Origin: Antedon mediterranea
Taxonomy: Eukaryota > Echinodermata > Crinoidea > Comatulida > Antedonidae
Direction: 5' to 3'
DNA length: 64,000 nt
Assembly (NCBI RefSeq): GCF_964355755.1
Contig: NC_092677.1
Coordinates: 2,051,001-2,115,000 of the forward strand
Shown here in pieces: positions 12,040 to 23,959 of this stretch (the first letter of the stretch is position 1; each line of letters starts with the position of its first letter). Position numbers and translations under genes: made by a program. The notes below the pieces were generated by a model, which saw nothing but the letters and a program-made list of their open reading frames with translations, ran no database searches and was not told the origin of the DNA.

Positions 12040-12165
12040 GTTTGCCAACTTTGCGTTTTCTGTCCATGGTCCTATACTATGGAACAGTAGGCCTATCCCC
12101 TAGTTCTCATGTTTTTAAGAAACACCTCAAAACTTGTTTCCTAAGTAGGACTTTTTTTCGCAAAC
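12040..12165 (+). mobile_element. LINE ORF2 C-terminal relic
   Basis: The frame reads RFANFAFSVHGPILWNSRPI, a stop, then SSHVFKKHLKTCFL. This is the typical end of a CR1/L2-type ORF2 (FS..GP.LWN.LP...FKK.LKT), decayed by a stop. Confidence 0.65.
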
Positions 12166-12336
12166 ATTATAATTTTGTAGTAGATTAGTAGAAGATAATA
12201 CCTTTATTGCATACTCCTGACCACTTCCTGAACATGTCCAGACATCCCATTTGACTTCATCTTTCGACAAAACCACAAATATTTCACAATCACTTTCGTC
12301 TAATTTAAAAGGAATTTAAAAAATTATACATATATA

Positions 12337-12590
12337 GAATGTTAAAGAGTTGCTATCCAATTGAGTTTGATTAATACCATGAGAGACCCAGTGGTCTAAT
12401 TGTTAGGACATCTGCATATCAAGCAGAAGGTTCCGGGTACGTGTCTCGGTTGGGGTGACTTTTTCTCATTCTCACAGATTTCCTCATCTTTATCGTTTCA
12501 AATTAATTAATTAAATTTCAGTATGTTATCGGGCGGTTTAGAATTTATTCTGTGCCTGTGATGTTTATATATATATATATATATATATTA
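12337..12590 (+). mobile_element. tRNA-derived SINE-like element, copy 1
   Basis: A tRNA-like head (CCAGTGGTCTAATTGTTAGG, then CCGGGTACGTGTC) at about 12388-12452 is followed by a body beginning TGACTTTTTCTCATTCTCAC. The body ends in TGTGCCTGTG and a (TA)n run at 12567-12589. Copies are at 13795-13965 and, decayed, at 27000-27070. Confidence 0.7.
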
Positions 12591-12937
12591 GATAGCCTAC
12601 GTAAATACGTCAACATGATTGGTTGAAACTGCATCACATGACTACCGCTTCATCCGCTGAGCCACGGAACTTGCTCGTTAGTGATTGGTTAATACTCACG
12701 GTAGTAACCTGTTACGCGTTAAACGATCTAGGCCTAAGTAAATATTTTATTGCCAAGGAATCATTAATTAGTAATTATCTGTATATTATTCGTCACAAGG
12801 TAAGGTGAAGGCAACGCCTAACTAGGCAGGCTTATTACAAAGGAGGCCTGGCCTAGCTACACCCGACCCAGCAGTAGATATTCAACTTGTTGTTGGCTAT
12901 GTAATATAAAAGATATCGCCTTTTATATCAGTAAAAT

Positions 12938-13065
12938 ATAAGATTTTACATCCACTCGGGAATGGTATTATGTTCTCGAGAAATATATTTCCCTTAGCTA
13001 GCGCTTCAGGAAATATATTCCCTTAAACGTACTATCTTTCCCTCGGGGATGTCAAATCTTATAAT
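12938..13065. mobile_element. Short foldback (MITE-like) element
   Basis: Arms AGATTTTACATCCACTCGGG (about 12950) and CCCTCGGGGATGTCAAATCT (about 13040-13060) are inverted. They enclose repeated AAATATATTYCCTTA sequence. Confidence 0.6.
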
Positions 13066-13212
13066 ATATATACAGTACATATAAATCAATTGTGTTGCAT
13101 AGCACTGTGTTATAATCATACTGTCAAATTATAGAAACAGTGCTCATATTCTAAACATGATCTCATAATCGCGTCGAGCATAGCTCTGGCGAAAGTTCCG
13201 TATTTTTTAGTT

Positions 13213-13292
13213 GTATGAAAAAATGTCTGGCGGGATTCGAACCTGCGACATTACAAGGGCGGGTATCATACCACTAGACCACAGCACCATAT
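13213..13292 (-). other. tRNA-like SINE head
   Basis: On the minus strand, GTGGTCTAGTGGTATGATAC resembles an A box and CAGGTTCGAATCCCGCCAG a B box. The anticodon stem does not pair, so a functional tRNA is unlikely. It is flanked on both sides by ATCAATTGTGTTGCRTAGCA direct repeats (about 13086 and 13401), which may delimit the insertion. Confidence 0.55.
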
Positions 13293-13450
13293 ATGGTATT
13301 ATCACAGATTTTCGCCCACCAGATACATTCTCTCAACTAGTCAGAATAAATTCCAACTTTAATACGCAACGGTTTTTAAAATAATATTGTGTATAATGTA
13401 AATCAATTGTGTTGCGTAGCACTGTGTAAATTATATATATATATAATATA

Positions 13451-13640
13451 TGGCAGCACTTGCCAGCTTTAATAATATGACGAAAGCTCTGCTAACTTTT
13501 CTGGCTGTTTACTTTATCGTTTTGATTTAGCTTTTCGCTTTTTTTTTGTATCTCCATTGAGATTCAGCCACTGATACCCACAGCATTGTCATTTTTTTCA
13601 GTAATCTGCCTTTGGATTTATATATATATATATATATATA
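13451..13640 (+). mobile_element. Retroelement-like repeat lacking the hammerhead stem II, copy A
   Basis: Shares GCAGCACTTGCCAGCTTTA, CTCTGCTAACTTTTCTGGCT and a long 3' body ending in CTTTGGATTTATATATA with 14183-14415. It is missing the CTGATGA/stem II part: only ATGACGAAAGC remains. Confidence 0.6.
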
Positions 13641-13795
13641 AACAAATCAGGCACAGAACATTAATTCTAAACCGCCCGGTGATATACTGAAATTTAATTA
13701 ATTAATTTGAAACGATAAAGATGAGGAAATCTGTGAGAATGAGAAAAAGTCTAGTGCTGTTCCGCCGTACCACGCCGAGAATGTTAAAGAATCGC
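13619..13795 (-). mobile_element. Inverted SINE body fragment
   Basis: Begins (TA)n, then AATCAGGCACAGAACAT and AACGATAAAGATGAGGAAAT, the reverse complement of the 12460-12590 body. It sits head-to-head with the SINE copy at 13795, producing a palindrome around the tRNA-like centre. Confidence 0.65.
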
Positions 13796-13965
13796 TATCC
13801 AATCGAGTTCGAACAATACCATGAAAGCCCCAGTGGTCTAATGGTTAAGACATCTGCATATCAAGCAGGCGGTCCGAGTTCGAGTCTCTGTTGGGGCGAC
13901 TTTTTCTCATTCTCACAGATTTCCTCATCTTTATTGTTTCAAATTAATTAATTTATATATATAAA
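13795..13965 (+). mobile_element. tRNA-derived SINE-like element, copy 2
   Basis: The best preserved copy. The tRNA-like part (13829-13899) starts GCCCCAGTGGTCTAATGG and ends GTTGGGGC, so the acceptor arms can pair. The centre TCTGCATATCAAGCAGG can form an anticodon-like arm. The rest is the TTTTTCTCATTCTCACAG body and AT-rich tail. Confidence 0.7.
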
Positions 13966-14099
13966 CAAATCAGGCAAAGAACATACTCCCAGATCGGTAA
14001 AATTATTCCATTGACTACCAAAATTTAAGTTTCAATATTAACCACCATTTAAGCTGTTTTTTTAGTCTCATTCCAAAATTGTTTATATCTCTACCAAGC

Positions 14100-14415
14100 T
14101 ACCTTCTTTGTTTTCTACTCTTATTCAGACTCCACCCTGGCTCCCTTTGTTATATTTCTTTTATTCCTGTCCACCCAGGCAGCACTTGCCAGCTTTATAC
14201 TATGATGTTATCCAAATTCCTTCACTTGCACTGATGAAGGGCTAGTGTTGCCCGAAAGCTCTGCTAACTTTTCTGGCTGTTTACTTTATCGTTTTGATTT
14301 AGCTTTTCGCTTTTTATTTTTGTATCTCCATTGAGATCCAGCCACTGATACCCACAGCATTGTCATTTTTTTCAGTAATTTGCCTTTGGATTTATATATA
14401 TATATATATATATTA
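14100..14415 (+). mobile_element. Penelope-like or similar retroelement relic with hammerhead-ribozyme-like core, copy B
   Basis: Contains CTGATGA (14231-14237), a stem GGGC (14239-14242) with GCCC (14250-14253), and GAAA (14254-14257), in the order of a hammerhead catalytic core. Hammerheads are known in Penelope-like elements. No RT or GIY-YIG ORF is seen here, so the element type is inferred. The tail ends in (TA)n; a third fragment lies at about 14470-14515. Confidence 0.5.
14231..14266 (+). ncRNA. Hammerhead-ribozyme-like motif (incomplete)
   Basis: Core CTGATGA, one extra A, stem II GGGC/GCCC and GAAA, followed by GCTCTGC, which could form a 2-bp minimal stem III before TA. A convincing stem I was not found, so activity is doubtful. 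Confidence 0.4.
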
Positions 14416-14848
14416 TCGCTTTTTTATAAAATATTATATATATATATTATTATATATATTATAGCTTTTTTTTTTTTGTAATTTGCCTTTGGATTTATAT
14501 ATATATATATATATTAATATTCTCGGCGTGGTATTCATCTAAAGCATTTATTATCATTATTTTTATTAAAAATTGGGGTTGGAGTAGGAATAGTTGTTCT
14601 TCAGTCTCATGTCGACTGTATTAAAACAACTCTACATTGTTGATTCTATTTGGTATAATATTATACAAGTTTAAGTCAAGAAGTTGTTAAATTACTTTTA
14701 TGGCTTAAGAAGACATTAAGCAAATATTTAAAGAAAGATTCTGTCATTAAAAAAAACGAAAAGTATCCACACGCTTAAATGAAGACTTTGAATTCAATGG
14801 ACTGACATGAAATAAAATGTTGCGCCTTCTGATCTCTAGTCTACTAAC

Positions 14849-17800
14849 CTTCCATTTCTATTATGGCGTAGTCAACTTTGTTTTTTCTCTTGAATCGTCC
14901 TATAAACAAAACAACGCTATTTTATTTAGATCCATGATTTTTCTAAATAAATGCAAGCTTAAATTAAATTGGATACAATAACAAGAGAGGTTATCCATAC
15001 CCCCTTTGTCTGAATAATTATTAGTCTTTAAAGTAGAACTACAAAAAAATCAAAACTTGCTTTCTTTTAGTACGTATACAATATCCTTACCTGTAGTTTC
15101 ATTCTTCTTACACTTCTTAAAAAAACCTCCAAACACAAGCCAACCATATTTTATCTTTTTACCACTGACACAATCTATAAAATAAATTTAAAAAAAACAT
15201 TTACAGTACACTGCACACTTTTTAGAGGAAATATACTGTAACCTTTTCAGATAAAAGTAGCTTACAAAACTTACCAAATTTTACAGAAGTAAAATCACCT
15301 AAGGATCTCAATTTCTTGAAACTTGCTTTGGCAATCTTACATTTTCCATCTTTGAAAACCACTAAATGTTGTTCTGAAAATATAGGGCTGTACACATTCA
15401 CAAGCCTAATAGCCATCATGGTTTCTTTTATATGCACATGTGCAATAGCTTTGCTCCTGAAAAAAAAAGACTGCATAATGGTGACACTATTTAATGTTTG
15501 AAGAAAGATCCTTATTGAGTGTACCATTTTAAATATAAGAAAATTCATGTAATACAAATATTAGTATGGTGACCTAGCTAGTTTTATGTGCCATTAGCAT
15601 CAATATTAGCAACATTCTATTAGTTATCTGTAATGAATCCTCACCTGACAGAAATGTTAAAGTCAGAAATTTCAAGCCTACATGTTGCACAATATTGCAG
15701 AACTGTCCATGTGAAAACAAAACAAAGAGAATTAGAAAAGAAACATTATGTATAGGTTGGTTATTTAGCTTAAACAAATGATTTATCTAATTAAGTAATT
15801 TATATTTTGAATTGTATTATTATTAATGATTTTGAGGTGTTACTTTACATTTGTATGTTGATTAAATTACAAAGGTAAAATATTGTATTATCTTTTTAGA
15901 CATTATTGAATTTTGAAATAAATGTGTGTTTGGGCCCACAAATAAGAAAAAAGAAGTTAAGCTTAGCTAGCCTAGGTTCAGTATGTATGGGTGAGCCAAT
16001 TATCCATGGTCATATTATCTGATAACCTTTCATTTCATTTCAAGAACAAAAAAGAGAATGATTACTGCTCAAATAACCAGCAACAAATGAAGGAACAGCA
16101 AAATAGCAGGAGGCCAGAGTAGAGACACCCTGAACGCTGCTCTAATAGTAGTAATTTTTTAATTAACAATAATTCACCTCTAATAAACTATTACTAAAAC
16201 TGAAATAAATGAAAAAAAATATACCATTTAACTTATTCAATTGTATAATATTATTTTCCATATTTTGTAGTTCATTTAGTCTAAAAAAAAAAAAACACAA
16301 ATAGATATTTGTCAATATCAACTGAAAAATTGTGCCTTCCATGTTCTTATGTATTATCTCAACTCAAAGAAGTGACGGGCCAGTGAGGCAGCAGTTATAT
16401 CAACCATTAACTTATAATTGGAAAAAGATTAATATTACAAAACATTACAGGTTATTTTGGTGATACAAACCACTGACATCGTTCGTCTCACCAGTAAGTA
16501 AGTGAAATTAATAAGGATAATCCAATTACATTATGATGAAAAGAAAAGGGATGGAGAAAATGTTTTTAGGCAGTAAACTTGAGACAAGGAGTGACATAGA
16601 TAACACAAAAAGCTTGCCATCCTTGCATTCAATAAATCATGACATGTAAATAAGAAGACACCATTTATACTGCTTTTACATCGCACCCGGATTTGGTCCG
16701 GCGCCTTGAGGAAAATTTGAGCATGCTTTTACAAGCGAGGTCATTCATGCTCACTGTTGATTGGTCACAAAAAAAATTGTACGATTTCAGCAAACAAATG
16801 GCTTCTTGATCCATCGCACCAAATTCGGAGTCAGAAGCAATTAGTACGGATTCCAAAAAAAAATTTGGTGTGAATGATCCTACACTGTATGCTTTACCCC
16901 TGAACCCATTCCACAATATTTTTCTCAGACAGGACTGAATCCGAGCACAATGTGAAAACAGGTTTTTAAACAGAATTATTCATTGTTAAGTGTGCAATGT
17001 GACAATACATTTGCATTGCGATGATGAATACAATTACTGTAAGTGTAACTACGTTAACAATTTTACTTCTATTATTATTTTGATTTATACAGGTATGAAG
17101 AGTTAAAGATAGCAATGCTATAAAGAATAACTGGCTATTACTATAAATTAATTAATAACTATAAGTTAAAATAGATTTTAATACTTACTGAATCTTGTTA
17201 TGATAATTGTATATCATATATGCAATACCGATTAGCAAAACAAGAAAAGTAGGAGCAACAATGGCAATGGAGTCAAAATTACTTGTTTCATTGGTGGTGT
17301 CTGTGGGCACAACCAAAAAATGTTTATTCACTTTTAGACCAGGTCATAGGATATACAGTAAGTTCAGTAACAATTACTGTAGGAAGGGCTGTGCATGCAA
17401 AAAGAATTTTACAAAAGGCTCAAAGAGAAACATGAAAAGTTACAAAATATCTTTTTCACAATCTAATCTTTTTTATGTACAGTACAGTATACCTAAAATG
17501 CAACATGGAATAACATGATCTGAGGTTTATTAGATGGATTAGTTAAGAAGACATATGAATGAGTGCATATAAAATAATTTTTTTGTTTTTGGTTCACAGT
17601 AAAGTAGTTAGTAGTGGTAATAAATTTCAAATTGTGGTCAGCACCAATCCATGTGGTGGCCGAGAACAGATTTATATTTCATTCACACAATATTTAACTG
17701 AAAAGTTGTTCTGAATGCAGAAAATTGTACTTCATTAAAGTAATTCATTGCTATAATTTTGAAACATTTAGTAATACCTGTGCTGTGTGTAAGGGATATT

Positions 17801-20800
17801 TCATTTGTATCATTTTCTTCTGCTTCTGAAAATACAAGAAACATTTTAAGAAAAATAATTGTTTGTTTTTGGTCAGCAGCAAAGTAGTTGTGGTCATAAA
17901 TATCAAATTGTGGTCAGAACCCAGTAAAATTTTTAAGTATATTTAAGCAAAATTTGAAAATAACAGATTTATATTTCATTCACACAATATTCAACTGCAA
18001 ATTTTGAAACATTTAGTATTACCTGTGCTGTGTGTAAGGGATATTTCATTTGTATCATCATCTTCTGCTTCTGAAAATACAAGAAACATTGTAAGAAAAA
18101 TAATACATGCTATGGTATTAACTGATACATTGGGTAAGAAAATCAGTGTTCACATTGGCTGAAATTTAAATTTACTGGTCATATTGTTTTAACACAAACC
18201 TTGTTTAAGACAGTTAACTGGGGCTGCAGTTTCAATTACGCAGCTAGTGGACCCAGTGGACCTGTACAGTACCAAATAGAAACGTGGACAACATGTTTTG
18301 TGTTTCAGATATAACTTTTTAATTACTGTTAATTAAATTCAATTGATTCAAATTTCTTTATATAGATCAATAGTAATTACTACAGTCATTGTTAAATACT
18401 GTAAATACCTTGATTAATCAAATAATTTATCATGACACCATTAATTATCAAAAACCAATTGCTTCATAATCATACCAACAAATTATTTATCACTAGTTCA
18501 TTTAAAATATTACTGTATAATTGTTTTTGATTATTGATTATATTACACAAATCAGCAGTTCAAGGTGCATAACATAACCATGTCCAATTCCTCTATGATA
18601 ATTTATGTAACTGAATAATTGTTATACAATAAACACATAGTTACCAACCATATCACATTGTCATCGTCATCAGGTCCCGCATTTCAAAGTGATTTTTAAT
18701 GAAACACGCATTTTGAACAAACACATGCATGACCACATACTGTATTTGTCACACATTTAGCAGAAGTACAGGTATGCGTGATCATCTTTTATCACCATTT
18801 GAGAGGAAAATGCATTCAAATTTATTGGTATAATTTTAAAAGTATAAAACAGTTATGCAAGTATTTGTTAATAAACACCACACATATCAACAAAAATATG
18901 TGTACCGTACCAGAAGTACCTTATTATCGGTGACTTCCCCCTGACGTTCGCAATGGGAGTGTCTTTTCCGGCTAACTAGAGGCGCTATTTATCATGAATT
19001 TTACGTGCTAGTACCATTTCAGGCCATCTAGGGGTGTCAGTGAACTAAATTTGCTCCGCAACAGGCCCTACCATGGGGAGGGGGAAGGGCTGTGGCTCAA
19101 ATACTTTGTGTCCGAACTCACACTCCTCCCCACCCAAAAAATGGTGTAGGCTCCTATGCTTTTCAAATCTCTCAGGTTGGTACAGTAACTACTATGTAAA
19201 CAGCAATACCAAACATGTTATCACTACTATTTGAAAGAATAATGACCATTGTTATTATTCATGGACTAATTCCTCCATGTGTATACTTACCTTTAATTAT
19301 TAACTTGATATTCTCTGAATGTGGTATATGAATACCCTGGAAGATTTGTGTCAATCCAAAAACCACATCACCTTCATCCAGCATTGACGGTTTATCAATA
19401 ATTAGTGATACATACGCTGACATGTTGTAGGTCACAGAATAATGCGATGTAGGGTCTGTACTTGTTATTGTTTGTAAAGTTTCTGTTCCGTTCATAAATT
19501 TACACCATGCAAACCAGGTTTGGTTAGCTGTTATTTCAGCATTTTTAACTTGAATACTGACTGTGCATATTTCTGCTTCAGTACACGTTTTCTCATATAC
19601 TAAAATCAGAAAAAAAATGTTTTTATAATTTTATATCAATACTTAGTCACACCCAAGTTTATGCTTATAAGTATACGACACCATCTATCTTGTTTTTGTG
19701 GCATAGTATACTTTGCTTAAATTTTCCAGTAAGATTTTTCTCATAGACCTATTTACAACTAGTGTAATAATAGAGATGCATCATCCAATCTGTCTATTCA
19801 GTATTATGTAAGTTTATAACATTCCATACTTGTTTTCACACTGCTGCTCTAGCCAGCTACGTCCCATGAGGACTACTCATTCAGAAGCTAAAGTAAGCAG
19901 CATTTATAGTTCTAGAGGCCGACGTTTTTGGTACTTTGTAAACTAGAACGGGTCATGCTAAAATTACAAACCCGAAGTACGTCTGGGAGAAGAGAGTCTG
20001 TGAAAAAATTTGCTGATAATGCAGTATTAAAGATGCATGTAGACACAGTAATCTGTAAAATATTGTTCAATAAATAATGACTTTGTTCTTGCTGTCAACA
20101 TAGGCCAGTATTATAATAATTCACTGTCAAATGACCAAAACATTATTTCTGGTATTTACAATGAGTCCCATTTGACTGTCAATCTAGACGGATATTATAA
20201 TACTGTAATTCGCTGTCAGATAATCATTGAATTATCAAAACAGTCCATATAACAGTAAAGTTTTTGGTTGCAATAGGATACAATTTGTTGACACTTGAAG
20301 CATCTATAGGCTTGATGAAGTGACCCTCAGACTTGACATTAGCAATAAAATAAACTAAAGTGACAGAAAATTAGTCTGTTTAGTATAGTAAAGTAATATT
20401 ATTTAGACATTATTATTTAATAAGCACATCATCTTTACACATTCAGTATTTTTTATTTTTTTATTTCAATTGCACAATTATGACATATCAAAGTATGAAT
20501 TTTTGTTGTATTTTACTTCAAATACAAAACTTATTCACTTCTGTAACAAAAAATAATATTTATTCATGTATAAAAACAGAAAAGAAACGTTAATTATAAC
20601 CCAAAAACCATTGTCTGACAGACAATTTAAGTATTTTTTGCTTTAAATTACATTTTTTTAAAGTAAATACCGGTAATTGTGTGGTTAATGTGAATAACTA
20701 TTATGTGACAATAAAATGACACATTTAAAAACAAATTTGAAATAGAAAATATTTTTCAGGGGGACAATATAATATCTTTAAAACTGTTATGTCAACAAGC

Positions 20801-21432
20801 GAGCAGGGTTTTTTGTAAGAAATATTTCTTGTTTATATTGGGAAGGATAAAGCTTTTTTCCTATTAAACAACATTATATAAAATCTTAGATTTAAGATAA
20901 AATAATGATTGAAGGTATATTTGTTTACACTAGGGCCTATATTATTATTATTAGGCGATAATCAATGTTTGTTGACACGACGAATAATCACTACATTAAT
21001 TATTAGGCCCTATAATTAAACACCAAAAATTATGGAAAATCTACAGTACCACCAGTAAAAAGTGTAAACTATACGAAAAAGGACATATTATTAGAGTGTT
21101 AATTGAATTTTTATTTGGCGTCATAGGTCAACGCAATACCTACAGTGTTGACGCAATACCTACAGTGTTGACGCAATACCTACACTATTGACGCAATACG
21201 CATTGAATGTGACACAGCACATTCTCTCGCGCACGGCCGCTGCTAAAAAAAGGTGGTAGAGTACCAAAGAATTATTATTCTGTGGTAGTACTAGGCCTAG
21301 CCTAATTAAAATAACAGACAGAACAAAGTATACCATACCTTCTTTGGATTGAGTTAACGCTTTGGAGTAGTACTGTAACATTACACTTAGGCTTAGGCCT
21401 AAAGCTGCAATTTTAAAATTTAAGCAATTCAT
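14849..21432 (-). CDS. Putative type I membrane immunoreceptor-like protein with ITIM-like tail
   Basis: Hand-built model, minus strand: exons 21432-21339, 19599-19291, 18223-18200, 18070-18023, 17825-17778, 17300-17189, 15456-15275, 15174-15091 and 14899-14849. All junctions keep phase. Exon 1 encodes MNCLNFKIAALGLSLSVMLQ, a signal-peptide-like start; an in-frame ATG lies further upstream at 21573. Exon 2 (103 aa) is extracellular, has Cys residues and NQT, NGT and NMS sites, and could be a divergent Ig-like fold. The two 48-nt exons are near-identical acidic stalk repeats. Exon 6 encodes one TM helix (IAIVAPTFLVLLIGIAYMIY). The cytoplasmic part is lysine-rich and ends with VDYAIIEM, which fits the ITIM pattern VxYxxI. 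A final exon may be at 11804-11734 (weak acceptor; ends in an Arg/Ser/Lys-rich tail and TAA). The family is not recognised. The 24-nt exon 3 is the weakest internal exon. Confidence 0.55.
16656..16968. mobile_element. Degenerate MITE-like inverted element in an intron
   Basis: TGCTTTTACATCGCACCCGG at the left and TCCGAGCACAATGTGAAAAC at the right are imperfect inverted repeats. The minus-strand ORF between them (16665-16916) is taken as incidental. Confidence 0.4.
17778..18070 (-). repeat. Duplicated 48-nt exon with flanking intron
   Basis: Exons 18070-18023 and 17825-17778 encode EAEDDDTNEISLTHST and EAEENDTNEISLTHST. Flanking sequence is also shared (GAAACATTTAGTAATACCTG, TGAAAATACAAGAAACATT, and AACAGATTTATATTTCATTC downstream). 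The duplication is therefore genomic, spans about 240 bp and is recent. Both exons are phase 1-1, so either can be skipped. Confidence 0.75.
21125..21190. repeat. Short tandem repeat TTGACGCAATACCTACAGTG
   Basis: About three and a half 21-bp units, the last ones diverging to CACTATTGACGCAATACG. Confidence 0.85.
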
Positions 21433-21634
21433 ATTAGGCCTAATTAAATTAAAAAGGGACTCGATCGTCGTCGTGACGAAAAAAAGAATGTTTTTAAACT
21501 TTAAGCTTTTAAAAAAGCTTGCTACTAAAAGAATAGTAACATGGTATGGAACGCCATTTATGCAATCATTCAATGATGAATCTAATTACGTGAATCGATG
21601 ACACAAACAGTGAAGATAAGTACAGTAGTATAAT

Positions 21635-21705
21635 AATAAATAATAATAAATTTATAAAGCGCTTAATAATGACAGAAACAAACTCTAAGCGCTGTACAAA
21701 AAAAT
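21635..21705 (-). mobile_element. LINE 3'-end fragment (AAGCGCT type)
   Basis: TAATAATAAATTTATAAAGCG followed by CTCTAAGCGCTGTACAAA is the reverse complement of the 3' end seen at the LINE in 47721-48708. Only the tail survives. Confidence 0.6.
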
Positions 21706-21854
21706 AACATAAACGTCCGGTCAATTGACGCAATATAATACCGACAATTAAACAATTTCCTAAAAAACTAGTAGGCCTAACTAATTTGAATTTCCGTCTT
21801 TTCTATGTCTTTTTTATACGTGTTTTGATATATGGCTGTTTGGAGCCTTGGTTC

Positions 21855-22065
21855 AGTTCAGTAGCTTAAGGAAATCACCTAAAGATAAAGAATGTCTCAA
21901 TGTTTAGTATGTAGTATTTATATATTCTTGTTGTGAGTTTTTAAAATTGGTATTGTTTCGTGTTGTTTTAATTGTAAATTGTAATTATGATGTATTTTAA
22001 GACGAGCAATGTAATTTTCTCCTTGTGGGGGAACGAATAAAGATTATACTTGATACTTGAGTAAA
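21855..22065 (+). mobile_element. Probable LINE 3' UTR with GATACTT tail
   Basis: A TTGTAAATTGTAATTATGAT-rich stretch, then CTCCTTGTGGGGGAACGAAT, an AATAAA-like signal and a short ATACTTGATACTTGA tail. This style fits a CR1-type 3' end; no ORF part is seen. Confidence 0.4.
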
Positions 22066-23950
22066 TAAGACGTGTAAAATTATTAATCAGACCATTTTAA
22101 TCGATGATGTTTGTAATGTTAAAGCTTATGATACAGTTAGTAGCATAATGAAAGACAAGGCCCATCCACTCCATATAGTATCAATGGTTAAGATCTGGAA
22201 GGCGATTGCGGACTGCTCGAAATAGAACAAACTATAAACTATAAACTAAAAGAGCTTTGATTATTTTTTTTCTTGAAAAGTGCTAGGTCCAGTATACAGT
22301 AGTCCTAACTAGGCAAGTTACAGTACTGTTAATTAGTTATGCCAGGCAATGACATCTGCCAGAAAAGCAATATTAAATAACAACAATTAGATGCTGAGAT
22401 AGACCGTGCCGCATCGATAACAACAAAAATCTGAATGTTCATCCTAAAGAGTGTAGATCTACAATGCTTACATTCTATTCTGTTGTATTGAAGTGAGATG
22501 TGGACCAGCACTCAGCACACGTAAAATGAAACACAGACTCATGCTTTCAACTTTAGCTGCCTCCGCTCTATTCTTCATACATATGGGACCGAAAGATACG
22601 TAAAATACTAAAAATAATGGAAATTACAGGCGCAAATGTACACCATTTCTGCTGGACAAAGCATGTTTGTAGGTGGTTAGAGGATGAAAACGTTTCCAAA
22701 AACTACACTATTTGAAAAGAGACTTTGCTTCTTTCTAGATTCCAATCGCTTTCGGAGAAACCTCACAACTGATTGCTGTATCTGGAGATATTTTCTCATA
22801 ATGGAAAACAAACACTTTTGCAATGCAAAAAAATCAAAGAGAAAAAGACATACGAATGCTCCAACAGCTCATCCTCCTCATAGTGAGACAGATGTTAGAA
22901 ACAATTATAGATTCTCGATGCAAGCCAATGATGATCATGACTGCATATCGTAGTTTCTGATCATAATTAACAGGCATAGAACTCGACTGGAACCTTGTTG
23001 ATAAGGTGAAATGAAAATATACCACCAATATTTTCGAATCCAATATATCTGGTGAAGTCGAAGAAATGATGTGCAGGGTTGGAGGTTGCTATTCAATAGA
23101 ATAGAGTCATCAATTTCCTATATGCATACGTACAATTAAATACGGCCGTATACACGAACACAATTTAAAAAAAAATTATAATTCTCGAGATCTCATAGGA
23201 TAATGTTTATTAGCGATAAGACATCTCTAGACTTGCCCCAAGTCTGTATTTATTGTCTTTTTTTATGTTATTCCACCAGTCGACGTGTCGATTTTTGTCT
23301 GAAAATACAGTTTACAAGCTCAATTTAAATTAATACTAATGTATATATTATTGCTAAAATAAATTAAAACTTTGATAAATATTTTTTAAATACTAGTGAA
23401 CCTAATTAATGATACTTTGTACTGATAAAATGAATGAAAAATGATCTATTTTTTTTTAATGACATTGCAATATTGTTCTATTGGATAAATTATAATGATT
23501 AATGTACAGTATATTTATTTTTTATGCATATTGTAAATTTTTCTGTATTTTTTTCCTGTAATGTTTAATTTGTTTCTATATTATGTACTACAATAATTTA
23601 AGACTTGTTCTGCTTTTTGTAATGTTTTTTATATACCTGAATAAATAAATTATTTATTAATAGATATTTATATTTTTACTAATATTTAGTCAAAACTCCA
23701 TCTGGAACCCAGACTAACACATCTCATACAAACTAAGAAAAAAAAATCTAAATCCTAACCAAAGCATGGGAATACACACTAACCAGGGTTCGTTCTAAAT
23801 TAAACTTTTAGTATCAGTTGTGTCTTGGTTAGCTGCTGTACTCGGGCGCCTCCTACCTATGGACGGGATACAGACATTTTGATATTTTTAGAAAGATACA
23901 TATGAATGAATTTTGTAGAATAGAGTATTTTATTTGGTCTATACCAATCG
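22066..23950. other. Noncoding interval
   Basis: Open frames of up to 89 codons (22684-22953, plus) lack recognisable motifs and show no splice-linked neighbours. Long AT-rich tracts dominate from 23300. Confidence 0.4.
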
Positions 23951-23959
23951 TTTATGATA

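Noticed and set aside
13829-13899. Possible functional tRNA gene (acceptor arms pair, anticodon-like ATC)
   Set aside because: Part of a dispersed SINE-like repeat, with a second copy at 12388 in the same context; the T arm pairs imperfectly.
16665-16916. 83-codon minus-strand ORF as an exon of the membrane-receptor gene
   Set aside because: Lies within a degenerate inverted element and does not fit the phase between the TM exon and the next exon.
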